From NCBI RefSeq assembly GCF_000526415.1, contig NZ_JAGA01000002.1, positions 578,001 through 642,000 of the forward strand: 64,000 nt of DNA, given 5' to 3'. Numbering within the stretch: position 1 is the first letter of the stretch; every line of letters begins with the position of its first letter. The notes beneath the pieces are model-generated. The model ran no database searches. It had not been told where the DNA came from and saw only the letters and a program-made list of their open reading frames with translations. The DNA comes from Kallotenue papyrolyticum. Its GTDB lineage: Bacteria > Chloroflexota > Chloroflexia > Chloroflexales > Kallotenuaceae. Positions 7,467-15,597 of the stretch are shown piece after piece. The translations under genes and the position numbers were made by a program.

Positions 7467-9398
7467 CTATCTGCGGCGGAACCACCCGCGCTTACGCGGC
7501 GGTTCGGCCAACAACTCTTCGCGCAAGCTTTCCACATCATGCGCCGTGCCGTCAGACGGCGTGTCCTCCTCCGTTGGCGCCGGTGTTGGATGTCCGTTGG
7601 TTGCCGGTTGGGAGCCTGTGCCGGCAGGGGTCGGCGCAACCGGTAGCGGCGGGAGCGCGTCGAGCGCCTGCATCCAGCGCAGCAGCCAGGTCTGGCGCTC
7701 CTCCAGCTCCGTCGGCAGCGTCAGTGGCCGCGGACGGGCATCGATGATCACGCCGAGTGTGCTACCGGCGATCGCCGCTTCGTCGGAGATGACTTCGTAG
7801 CCGGCACGGTTCTGACCGATCGCAATACCGGCTGCCGGACGGATACGCAGTGTGCCGCGCTTGCCGCGCGCCAGCGGCAAGCGCACGATCGCACCGCCAT
7901 GGACGGTCTGGGTCAGCGTCTCGCCGCCGAGCACCTGCAGCTCCACTTCGGCAACCTGCTTGCCGGGGGTGATCGTGCCGCGCGGCACGATCACGGTGGC
8001 CAGCGGCGCATTGTTGAGCAGGTCCTGTTCAACTACGCACGCGGCCGCGTCGGCATCGATGTGCGCTAGCGCGCCACCGGCGGCTAGCAACCCGAACTGA
8101 TCCAGGTACAGATTGATCGCCAGATCGCCATCGTTGCCTGCCGGCTGGAGCGCGTCCAGCAGCACCAGCGCCGCCAGTCCTGGGCGCAGCACCTCGGCAG
8201 GCAGCCCGGCGGCGATCACCAGGTCGATCGGCGCGCGCGGGCGCTCATCGCGCAGCGCGCGGTAGGCCAGGCCGATCGCTTCGCGGAGCAGCGCTGCATC
8301 CAGCAGCAGATCATCCAGATCGCTCGGTAGTTGCCGGGGCCGCAGCGCGCGGTTGAGCAGGCGCATTTCCAGCGCGCGCGCGTCTAGCGCGAACGGCAGC
8401 CAGCGCGTGATTGCCTCGGCGCCGACCTCGCGCAGCACCTGGAGGCCACCCAGGCGCGTGCCAAGTCGACCAAAGATCGCTTCGGAGTAGTGGCCTTCGC
8501 TCATCAGCAGGCAGGCCGTTGTTTGGCTGCCGGCATCCACGGTCAGCACGTTGCGCTGGTAGCGTTCGCCGAGAAAGCGGGTGATCAGCCCTTGATCTTC
8601 GGCCCGACTGCCCAGACGACGGCACCCCAGCGCGGTGAGCCGCTCTGCGCCGGGGAGTCGGGAAACAACCTGCTCGCGGTAGAGTCGTCGCAGCAGCGCG
8701 CGCGTCGGCTCGATACGTGGCTGTTGTGGACGTGGCAAGAGGTTATCGGTCTGTTCCAGGCGCGCGGCCGCGCCGATCTGCCCGCGCACGGCCTCTGCCG
8801 CTGCGCTGTTGCCGGCGAAGATGATCAACGGCGCTTGCTCGGCATATTCGGCGTACAGGCCCAGCAGCCGCGCCAGGCGCTGCCCGGCGCTGGTCGCGCC
8901 CTGTTCGTGGCCGCCGGCCAGCAGGATCACCGCCGGTCGTCCGGCGTGCAGCACAGGCAGGTGTCGGCTCAGTGCGTGGCCGCCTTCCTCCAGTGCGATG
9001 CTATCCACGAGCTGTGTGTAGGTGCTGCGCGCCGCATGCAGCGCATACTTGACCGATTCGTGCTGGGCCAGACCGGCCACGGCGATCGGCAGCGCGCCGG
9101 CTGCGTCGGTTGTCGCTACCAGGGCATCGACGCCGTCGCCCGCGTCGTTCTGCGGCATGATCAGCCGCTCATCCTGCAACAACTGACGCCCGGTTGTGCT
9201 CTCGATCTGGCGCAGCGCCGTGCGTATGGCAACCATCGGGTCGTTGGTCGGTGGGGCCCAGGTGCTCGGCGCGCTGGCCTGGGCCACCAGGCGATAGATC
9301 TGATCGACCAGATCAATCAGCGCCACATGCGTCTGATCGACGCCGATATCGGCAACCAAGAGCGCGCCATATTCCGGTATCGAAGGTTCGTGCTCCAC
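7467..9398 (-). CDS. GlmL/MutL-like ASKHA-family ATPase
   Basis: A 643-residue actin/Hsp70-fold (ASKHA) protein with two phosphate-binding motifs: VADIGVDQTHVALID (D17) and VDAGSQTTACLL (D288). A late VIAAGLPA and LLAAGGALAHID supply adenosine-region glycines. This layout matches the glutamate mutase L (MutL/GlmL) family, thought to be reactivating or chaperone ATPases for a B12-dependent mutase. No glutamate mutase subunit gene is in the window. The C-terminus (about 600-643) is a proline-rich tail. The GTG at 9398 has AGGGAG 6 bases upstream. It lies 11 bases after the membrane gene upstream. In this setting it is more likely an ATPase serving the membrane cluster than a mutase helper; that is inference. 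Confidence 0.75.
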   Translation of the reverse strand: MEHEPSIPEYGALLVADIGVDQTHVALIDLVDQIYRLVAQASAPSTWAPPTNDPMVAIRTALRQIESTTGRQLLQDERLIMPQNDAGDGVDALVATTDAAGALPIAVAGLAQHESVKYALHAARSTYTQLVDSIALEEGGHALSRHLPVLHAGRPAVILLAGGHEQGATSAGQRLARLLGLYAEYAEQAPLIIFAGNSAAAEAVRGQIGAAARLEQTDNLLPRPQQPRIEPTRALLRRLYREQVVSRLPGAERLTALGCRRLGSRAEDQGLITRFLGERYQRNVLTVDAGSQTTACLLMSEGHYSEAIFGRLGTRLGGLQVLREVGAEAITRWLPFALDARALEMRLLNRALRPRQLPSDLDDLLLDAALLREAIGLAYRALRDERPRAPIDLVIAAGLPAEVLRPGLAALVLLDALQPAGNDGDLAINLYLDQFGLLAAGGALAHIDADAAACVVEQDLLNNAPLATVIVPRGTITPGKQVAEVELQVLGGETLTQTVHGGAIVRLPLARGKRGTLRIRPAAGIAIGQNRAGYEVISDEAAIAGSTLGVIIDARPRPLTLPTELEERQTWLLRWMQALDALPPLPVAPTPAGTGSQPATNGHPTPAPTEEDTPSDGTAHDVESLREELLAEPPRKRGWFRRR

Positions 9399-9409
9399 GA
9401 CTCGCTCCC

Positions 9410-10057
9410 TCACAACAGAGTGCTCAGCGCTGCGATCCATTCGCCGATCGTTGCCAGCAGTGCCGCCAGCGCCGCCAGATAGGTGCGCACCGCCAGGGCC
9501 AGAAAGACGCCAAAGCTGACCAGCACTAGGCCGCGTGCCAGCTGCTGCAACCCATGCCGCGCGCGCGAGGGGGTAGCAGCTTGTGCGTACTGGAACGACC
9601 ACAACGTGAGTACCAGCGTGGTGATCAGCACCAGCGTCCCTAACAGTGTCGCTGCATCGCCCTGCAGGCGACGTTGCGCCACGGTCTCCAACAGTTGGGG
9701 CACCAGCGTGCCCCGCACCACGCCGATCAGCGCCACGCCTGCGCCCGTGCCGAAGATGATCGCCAACGGAATGTTGGACAACCACGCGCCGCGCTGCCGC
9801 CCGAAACGCGTCAGCAGAGGGATAAGCAGCACGCCGGCGGTAACCAGCAGCGCCAGTGCGCGCGGATCGCTCTGCCCGCGCGCCAACTGCTGCAGCGGAG
9901 GGAAAACGGTCTGTCCCAGCAGGGTCGCTGCCGTCAGTCCCAGGCTCGCGCCGACCAGCAGATATTGGGCAAGCCGGTAGCAGGGATTATCCGCGATCAC
10001 GCGACTCAGCACCAGCAGGCTGAGCAGCGCGGCGAGCCCACCACCGATCAACGCCAT
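9410..10057 (-). CDS. Polytopic membrane protein of the LPxWL cluster
   Basis: 215 residues with about six hydrophobic segments (near 5-22, 30-47, 68-83, 96-112, 135-155 and 170-210). No family recognised. Its ATG lies inside the last codons of the LPxWL gene (overlap of 10 bases), with GGAGG 7 bases upstream, so the two are co-translated. The stop is 11 bases before the ASKHA ATPase start. It probably forms a membrane complex with its neighbours. Confidence 0.65.
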   Translation of the reverse strand: MALIGGGLAALLSLLVLSRVIADNPCYRLAQYLLVGASLGLTAATLLGQTVFPPLQQLARGQSDPRALALLVTAGVLLIPLLTRFGRQRGAWLSNIPLAIIFGTGAGVALIGVVRGTLVPQLLETVAQRRLQGDAATLLGTLVLITTLVLTLWSFQYAQAATPSRARHGLQQLARGLVLVSFGVFLALAVRTYLAALAALLATIGEWIAALSTLL

Positions 10058-13000
10058 GCCTCATCCTCCGCCGCTTCGCGTCGCTGCCGGCGTCCGGCTA
10101 GGTAGGCGGGTCCGGCGCCCAGCAGCGCCAGCGCCGCCCAGACCACGCCGCCCAGTGCCACGGCGTCTGCGCGCCGCGCGACCAGCGCCGGCAGCGGCAC
10201 GTTGCGCGCTTCAGCCAGTGCCTGCGCCGCCGTGATGCCCGCTAGTGCCTGCACCCGGGGTAGCGCGGCGAACGGCTGCACATAGGGCAGGGTTTCCTCG
10301 GTTGTCAGCAACAGCACCGGCAGATCCGGATGCTCGCTGCGCACCTGCTCAAACCAGGGGCGCACATCCTCCGGATCATCGGCGATCAGGATCAGGAGCC
10401 CCAGCTTGCTCCACGAACAGTCGGCGACTGCTCCACCGCAGACGCGCTGCATGACCGCTTCATTCTGGCGCAGGGCGTTGCCGTAGGCATCGCTGATGAA
10501 GAGATCGGCGAAGGCATCGGCATAGCGGCGCAACGCCAGCGGGCCGCCGGGCCGATAGCCCAGGTTGAGGTAGCCCAGGCCATACTGACTGCGGAGCGGA
10601 GCGCCGGCGGCGCGGATTGCCTCGGCGCGTTCGGCGGCCAGCAGCGCGCCCAGCGGATCGGTGCTGAGCAGGATCACGGGAATATCATCGCGCGGCTGGA
10701 GTGCGCCCAGGACGGCTGCTTCCAGTGGTTGCAGATCGCCGGCGCGTTGCGCATCCCATTCGTAGGCTACCAGCACCGGACGGTTAGCCGGCAGCTGCTC
10801 AAGCGTTTGGGCCACGGCCGTTACCGCCGGCGTCGGACCGGCGCTCAGCCTCAACCCCAGGCGCGGCCCATACAAGGCTACGCCCAACGCCAGCAGCAGC
10901 GCCAGCGCTGTGACTACCAGCACAATGACCCACAGCAGGCCGCGTCGGCGCGCACGGGCCAGCGGAGGTGGCTCCGGAAACGGCTCGTCGCGCAGCCGTT
11001 CCAGCAGGCGCATCGACTCGATGCGCTCCGGCGAGCGGGCAATCCGCGGCGCGGTGGGTGTCGCTGCCGGCGCGGCGGCACCGGTCGCTAGCTCCTCCTC
11101 CGGCTCGGTGACGATGCGTTGCAGCCATTCAGGCGCGGGTTGTGCGGGTGGTTGCGTGGGCGGCGGTGCCGGGCTCTCCTCGCGGAGCCAGGCCGGCAGG
11201 TCCAGCTCGCCGATCAGCGAGCTATCCGCGGCGCCGGGTTGGGCCGGGGCGGGCGTGGCTTTGGGTTCGTCCAGCCAGGGCGGGAGCGCGCCATCGGTAG
11301 CGGTTGAAGATGGCGCGGGCTCCTGCTCTAGCCCGGCCAGCCAGGGCGGGAGCGCGGCTTGATCCTGCGCATCGGACGTGTCGGCGTGCGGCCTAGGTTC
11401 GGCCGAGGCCGCTGTCGCTTCGGGCAGCTCCAGCAGCCAGGTCGGCAGCCCCGCGGTGGGAGCGTCGCCGGTCGCCGGTTGCGCTGTCGGTGTGGCGCCG
11501 GTGGCGGTCTGGGGTTCCTCCGGCAGCCAAGCGGGCGGCGCTGCCTCACTCTCCGCCTGCGCCGGTAGCGTGACGCCGGTGGCCTCCGTGCCGACCGGTG
11601 ATTCCTCCAGCAACCAGGCGGGCAGCTTGTCGCCGGGACCTGCCGCGTGAGTCGGGCCGTGTGCATCTGCTGCCGGTTCCTCACGCGGCGGAGCTGTTCC
11701 GCCGGCATCGCGCGCGGCCTGGTCGTCGGCTGCTGCAGCAGGTTCGTCAAGGAGCCAGGCCGGCAACTCGTGTGTGGAAGCTGCGGTGGCCGGTGAGTCG
11801 GCGGCGGCTGGAGCCGCTCCAGCGCTGCCCACCGGTGATTCCTCCAGCAACCAGGCCGGCAGTTCCTCGGTCGTGGCCGAGGATGGCGCCGGTGCCGGGG
11901 TGTCAGCCGCGACAGGCTCCTCTAGCAGCCAGGCGGGCAGCTCGTCGCTCACGGTTGGCGTGGGCGTGGCCGGCGCAGCCTCTGGCGCGTTCAGCTCGCG
12001 CAACCAGTCGGGGGGAGCGTCCGCGTCTGCTGCTGGCGTTGGGCGCGCCTGGTCGGTGTCTGGCGCTGGTGCTTCCTCTAACAGCCAGGCGGGCAGTTCC
12101 TGACCAGCGGGTGGGGTGGCCGCTGGCGGCTCCTGGGTGCCGGCCGTGGGGAGGTCGTCGCGCAGCCAGGCGGGCAGCTCCTGACCAGCGGGTGGGGTGG
12201 CCGCTGGCGGCTCCTGGGTGCCGGCCGTGGGGAGGTCGTCGCGCAGCCAGGCGGGCAGCTCCTGACCAGCGGGTGGGGTGGCCGCTGGCGGCTCCTGGGT
12301 GCCGGCCGTGGGGAGGTCGTCGCGCAGCCAGGCGGGCAGCTCGTCGCTCACGGTCGGCGTGGGCGTGGCCGGCGCAGCCTCTGGCGCGTTCAGCTCGCGC
12401 AACCAGTCGGGGGGAGCGTCCGCGTCTGCTGCTGGCGTTGGGCGCGCCTGGTCGGTGTCTGGCGCTGGTGCTTCCTCTAACAGCCAGGCGGGCAGCTCCT
12501 GACCAGCGGGTGGGGTGGCCGCTGGCGGCTCCTGGGTGCCGGCCGTGGGGAGGTCGTCGCGCAGCCAGGCGGGCAATGCCTCATCAGCGCTGTCGGTCTG
12601 AGCGCTCGCTGCAGGTGGCACGCTTGTGTCATCGCGCAGCCAGGGTGGCAAGGATTGATCCTGGGCATCGGCTGGCGCGGGTGGGGTGGCTGGCCCGGCT
12701 GGCAGCGTTGCAGCGCCGTCGGCTGGTGGAGGAGCCGTGGTTGGCGCGGCAGACGTTTCATCGTCGGCCTCGCGCAGCCAGGGTGGGAGCTCCGCGATGG
12801 TGGGTGCGGCGGGCAGCGGCGGCGGCACATCCGGATCGATCAACCAGGCTGGCAGGTCCGTCTGTGGCGGCTGCGCGTGGCCGGACGGCGTCGGTGGCGC
12901 GGGCTCAGGCCCGGACGCGTCTTCCAGCAACCAGGCCGGCAGATCCTGCTGCGCCTGGGAGGCGGCCGCTGGTTGCACCGGTGGCGCGGGCGTCAGATCG

Positions 13001-13209
13001 CGCAGCCACTCCGGCGTGTCATCGTCTTCAGCGCGCGTCGGTTGCGGCGCCGCAGATGGCAGCTCCGCCAGCCAGGGCGGCAGGTCGGCCTGCTCCGCCG
13101 GTGGTGCGGCCGGCTGTGGCAGTGTCGCCTCAACCAAGCGTTGACCGCACTGGCTGCAGAACTTATGCTCCGAGGGATTGGGGGCGCCACAGCGCGGACA
13201 AACGTTCAT
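10048..13209 (-). CDS. Giant zinc-ribbon protein with 24 LPxWL motifs and a membrane-anchored C-terminal domain
   Basis: About 1053 residues. Order: an N-terminal zinc ribbon (CPRCGAPNPSEHKFCSQCG); about 700 residues of Pro/Ala/Asp/Glu-rich, probably disordered sequence with 24 copies of a short motif, consensus LPAWL(L/R)(E/D)(E/D); a basic patch; one membrane helix (LLWVIVLVVTALALLLALGVAL); a folded domain of about 230 residues (VLVAYEWDAQRAGDLQPLE, VILLSTDP, LLILIADDPEDV); and a second hydrophobic helix at the C-terminus. The regular Trp-containing motifs on a flexible chain look like repeated docking sites for a partner. Central copies are near-identical at DNA level (see repeats). The ATG at 13209 has AGGAG 5 bases upstream. 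No function is known to me. Confidence 0.78.
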   Translation of the reverse strand: MNVCPRCGAPNPSEHKFCSQCGQRLVEATLPQPAAPPAEQADLPPWLAELPSAAPQPTRAEDDDTPEWLRDLTPAPPVQPAAASQAQQDLPAWLLEDASGPEPAPPTPSGHAQPPQTDLPAWLIDPDVPPPLPAAPTIAELPPWLREADDETSAAPTTAPPPADGAATLPAGPATPPAPADAQDQSLPPWLRDDTSVPPAASAQTDSADEALPAWLRDDLPTAGTQEPPAATPPAGQELPAWLLEEAPAPDTDQARPTPAADADAPPDWLRELNAPEAAPATPTPTVSDELPAWLRDDLPTAGTQEPPAATPPAGQELPAWLRDDLPTAGTQEPPAATPPAGQELPAWLRDDLPTAGTQEPPAATPPAGQELPAWLLEEAPAPDTDQARPTPAADADAPPDWLRELNAPEAAPATPTPTVSDELPAWLLEEPVAADTPAPAPSSATTEELPAWLLEESPVGSAGAAPAAADSPATAASTHELPAWLLDEPAAAADDQAARDAGGTAPPREEPAADAHGPTHAAGPGDKLPAWLLEESPVGTEATGVTLPAQAESEAAPPAWLPEEPQTATGATPTAQPATGDAPTAGLPTWLLELPEATAASAEPRPHADTSDAQDQAALPPWLAGLEQEPAPSSTATDGALPPWLDEPKATPAPAQPGAADSSLIGELDLPAWLREESPAPPPTQPPAQPAPEWLQRIVTEPEEELATGAAAPAATPTAPRIARSPERIESMRLLERLRDEPFPEPPPLARARRRGLLWVIVLVVTALALLLALGVALYGPRLGLRLSAGPTPAVTAVAQTLEQLPANRPVLVAYEWDAQRAGDLQPLEAAVLGALQPRDDIPVILLSTDPLGALLAAERAEAIRAAGAPLRSQYGLGYLNLGYRPGGPLALRRYADAFADLFISDAYGNALRQNEAVMQRVCGGAVADCSWSKLGLLILIADDPEDVRPWFEQVRSEHPDLPVLLLTTEETLPYVQPFAALPRVQALAGITAAQALAEARNVPLPALVARRADAVALGGVVWAALALLGAGPAYLAGRRQRREAAEDEAWR
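11932..12580. repeat. Near-identical direct duplication at a 399-bp offset
   Basis: The stretch 11932-12181 recurs at 12331-12580 (offset 399 bases, 133 codons) with very few differences, for example T to C at 11955/12354. It comprises a 156-bp block plus one 81-bp unit. It indicates recent in-frame expansion of the LPxWL array. Confidence 0.85.
12101..12343. repeat. Three tandem 81-bp repeats (27 codons each)
   Basis: Copies begin at 12101, 12182 and 12263 and are essentially identical, encoding a 27-residue unit with one LPAWL motif followed by TAGTQEPPAATPPA. The exact multiple of three keeps the frame. A fourth copy starts at 12500. Confidence 0.9.
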
Positions 13210-13221
13210 CACATCTCCTGC

Positions 13222-13848
13222 TCATTGATCGAGATAGGGCTGATCGAGCCCTAACAGCACACGTGCGCTGGCGACCAGCACGCCGATGCCGACACCGAGC
13301 AACACGCCCCGTGCCACCCCGAGCACCGGGTAGGCTTGCAGCCACTCCAGTATCGCTGCGACCTGCGGCGCAATGGCCGTCCAGGGTCCCTGGGCCACGA
13401 GCACCAGCGCAGCGCTGCCCACCACCAGCGCGGCCTCGCCGGGCCGCACCTGGAAGGCGCGCCAGGCGGCGCGCAACGCAAAGAAGGTCAGTAACGCCAG
13501 CAGCGCGCCGGCCAGTGGTTGGTACAGATAACGGAAGACAAAGCCGGTGGTTGCGAGGTAGCCGGGGCCGAGGAGCGTAGGCAATAGGCCCGCAATGAAG
13601 GCGCCGCCAAGCGCGACGAGCAACGCCAGGCTGAAGAGCCAGCCTTGGTCGCGCCTGAGCACGGCCCGCACATGCAGCAGAGCGAGGCTGGCAATGCCGA
13701 GTAACAGCGCCAGGGTGATCAGCATGGCGACCAGATCGAACAGCGCCGTGCTGAGCGGATTGGCGATCCAGAACGAAAGCGCGGCGCTGCCTCCTGCCAG
13801 CAGGCCCAGCAGCCATGGTATCAGACGTCGCGGATCGGCAAGCGGCAT
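13222..13848 (-). CDS. Polytopic membrane protein of the LPxWL cluster
   Basis: 208 residues, about six membrane segments (near 10-28, 33-58, 70-90, 103-122, 138-155 and 175-197) with short loops. No family recognised. The ATG at 13848 has AAAGGA 8 bases upstream. It lies 13 bases after the DUF6754-like gene and 12 bases before the LPxWL gene, so all are likely one transcript. Confidence 0.65.
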   Translation of the reverse strand: MPLADPRRLIPWLLGLLAGGSAALSFWIANPLSTALFDLVAMLITLALLLGIASLALLHVRAVLRRDQGWLFSLALLVALGGAFIAGLLPTLLGPGYLATTGFVFRYLYQPLAGALLALLTFFALRAAWRAFQVRPGEAALVVGSAALVLVAQGPWTAIAPQVAAILEWLQAYPVLGVARGVLLGVGIGVLVASARVLLGLDQPYLDQ

Positions 13849-13861
13849 CGCCAGGATCCTT

Positions 13862-14659
13862 TCAGGATAGCGCCGGTATGCCCAACGCCGGAAGCCACCG
13901 CGCCACCAATTGCCAGAGCAGCCCGAGCGTCAGCAGGCCCAGCAGCATGCGACGCAGCAGATCGTGGGTCAGCAGGCGCGCGGCGGGCCTGGGCGCATCG
14001 GCCAGATAGGCTTCGGCGGCGAAGAGATCTTCGCCAACCAGCGTAGCCTCGGCGCTCAGGGTCAGCACCGGCAGCGCCAGGAGATTGGACGTCGCGGCGA
14101 CGGTCGGCACCTGGCGCGCCGCGGCTTCTTCGCTGATCAGCAACGCCTCGGCGCCGTAGTTGCCGGCGACGACCGCCAGCGCCGGCGCGGCGCGCATCTG
14201 CGCCGCGACGCCTGCGGCGTAGGCCGTCGGCGCGTTGTGGGCCAGCAGATGCACCTGCGCGCCGCGGTAGTCGGCACCGAAGCCGGCGCGTTGATAGGCG
14301 CTATGGACCAGGCCGCGTAGCGCCAGATAGCTGGTGATGTCACCCGCACCGGCCGTGACCGTCCCTGCACGTCGCGCTGCCGCCTCGGCAACGCGCCCGG
14401 CCAGTTGGAGGCTGGCCAACGTCTCGCCGCTGGGCAGGAACGTCTGGCCGCCGATCCGGTTCGCGCCCGTGGCGATCTGCACCGCCGCGCCCGCTTCGGC
14501 CAACCCTGCCATCCGGTTGCGCAGCAGATCGAGGCCGGGCAGGGCCCGCAGCGTGATCGGCCGGCTGCGGGTACGTAGCGCCATCAGGGGGGTGAGCAGC
14601 AGGCCACCGATCACCAGGAGGAGCTCAAGCACGGATCCAGGTGTCACCGGAAACAGCAT
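13862..14659 (-). CDS. DUF6754-like membrane protein
   Basis: 265 residues. An N-terminal helix (VLELLLVIGGLLLTPLMAL), a folded domain of about 200 residues and a C-terminal helix (LLGLLTLGLLWQLVARWL). The domain shows GDITSYLALRGLVHSAYQRAG, PTAYAAGVAAQM, GNYGAEALLISEEA and LVGEDLFAAEAYL, in the order I associate with DUF6754. Its function is unknown. The ATG at 14659 has GAGGAA about 6 bases upstream; longer in-frame starts lack a ribosome site. First gene of the tight cluster running to 7069. The gap of 112 bases to the upstream small gene shows no clear promoter. Confidence 0.65.
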   Translation of the reverse strand: MLFPVTPGSVLELLLVIGGLLLTPLMALRTRSRPITLRALPGLDLLRNRMAGLAEAGAAVQIATGANRIGGQTFLPSGETLASLQLAGRVAEAAARRAGTVTAGAGDITSYLALRGLVHSAYQRAGFGADYRGAQVHLLAHNAPTAYAAGVAAQMRAAPALAVVAGNYGAEALLISEEAAARQVPTVAATSNLLALPVLTLSAEATLVGEDLFAAEAYLADAPRPAARLLTHDLLRRMLLGLLTLGLLWQLVARWLPALGIPALS

Positions 14660-14771
14660 ACAGGTTCCTCGCCAGTCGCCGCGCGTCGCCGCTCCGAGTG
14701 TACAGGACCAGCCGGATACTGTCAACTGTCGTATGCGCGGCGATCATCGAAGCCGGCGCGCTGGGCTCGCC

Positions 14772-15029
14772 CTACTGTAGCAGGTTTTCGAGGCGTGTCC
14801 AGGTTGCTTCGTCCTCGATCGCGCTGGCCATTTGACCCAGGCGGGTCTGCCACCGTGGGGTTGGCGCCAGGGGATACGCCAGGCGCAGCAACTGGCCACC
14901 GACCATATGCAGGGGGCGCAGCGTGCCGATCAACAGCAGTGCTGGTGTCGTCAGACCGGCGCGGCGCAGCCAGGCGGCCAGCCGCTCCAGGTCACCAGGT
15001 GGGGATGGGGAGGGCTGCTCACACGTCAT
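14772..15029 (-). CDS. Small hypothetical protein (85 aa)
   Basis: Not recognised. The sequence has a short amphipathic helix (LERLAAWLRRAGL), a moderately hydrophobic middle (ALLLIGTLRPLHMVGGQLLRL) and an acidic C-terminus. No good ribosome site precedes the ATG at 15029. The gene lies 27 bases downstream of dtd on the same strand and may be coupled to it. Coding status is supported by position and composition only. Confidence 0.5.
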   Translation of the reverse strand: MTCEQPSPSPPGDLERLAAWLRRAGLTTPALLLIGTLRPLHMVGGQLLRLAYPLAPTPRWQTRLGQMASAIEDEATWTRLENLLQ

Positions 15030-15055
15030 CGTCGTTGGCAGGGTTGATGAGTTGG

Positions 15056-15544
15056 CTATCGTCTGGGCGCATCGGACGGGTCGGCGCGACGTGGCCGTTG
15101 CCAGTCGTCGCTATCCAGCCAGATCGTCACCGGTCCCTGGTTGACCAGCTCAACCTCCATCAGCGCGCCGAAGCGACCGGTGGCTACCGCAATGCCCTGC
15201 TCGCGCAGGAGCGCGGCAAAGCGCTCGACCAGCGGCGCGGCCTGCTCCGGTGGTGCGGCCTGGGTGAAGGATGGTCGCCGGCCCTTGCGCGTATCGGCGA
15301 AGAGCGTGAACTGCGAAACCACCAGCGCCGCACCGCCAACCTCCAGCAGCGAGCGGTTGAACTTGCCTTCGGCGTCGGCAAAAATGCGCAGATGGGCGAT
15401 CTTCTCGGCCAGTAGGGCGGCCTCACGCTCGCTGTCGCCCACGCCGACGCCCAGCAGGATCACCAGGCCCGGCCCGATCGCGCCAACGGTCGCGCCATCC
15501 ACGCGCACGCTGGCGCGACTCACGCGTTGGATCAATGCTCGCAT
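15056..15544 (-). CDS. dtd: D-aminoacyl-tRNA deacylase
   Basis: Removes D-amino acids (and glycine from tRNA-Ala) mischarged onto tRNA, a chirality proofreading step in translation. The family signatures are present: the start [13 protein letters not shown], the catalytic-site [17 protein letters not shown], and the cross-subunit NQGPVT motif. 162 residues, slightly longer than the usual 145-150 because of a basic C-terminal tail. The ATG at 15544 follows GGAGG closely. It lies 53 bases after the PIN/TRAM gene in the same direction as radA. Confidence 0.93.
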   Translation of the reverse strand: MRALIQRVSRASVRVDGATVGAIGPGLVILLGVGVGDSEREAALLAEKIAHLRIFADAEGKFNRSLLEVGGAALVVSQFTLFADTRKGRRPSFTQAAPPEQAAPLVERFAALLREQGIAVATGRFGALMEVELVNQGPVTIWLDSDDWQRPRRADPSDAPRR

Positions 15545-15597
15545 GGCCTCCGTACTCGTGGCGCAGCGCGCCTCGGCTGCGCGTAGTTGCTGCGCGG

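Noticed and set aside
12101-12580. Regular repeats that could suggest a CRISPR array
   Set aside because: The units are directly adjacent, in frame and coding; there are no unique spacers and no cas genes.
11598-13580. A 660-codon Arg-rich frame on the plus strand across the LPxWL gene
   Set aside because: Its composition (Arg, Ala, Pro) is that of a shadow frame of the repetitive minus-strand gene, which has a zinc ribbon, motifs and membrane helices.
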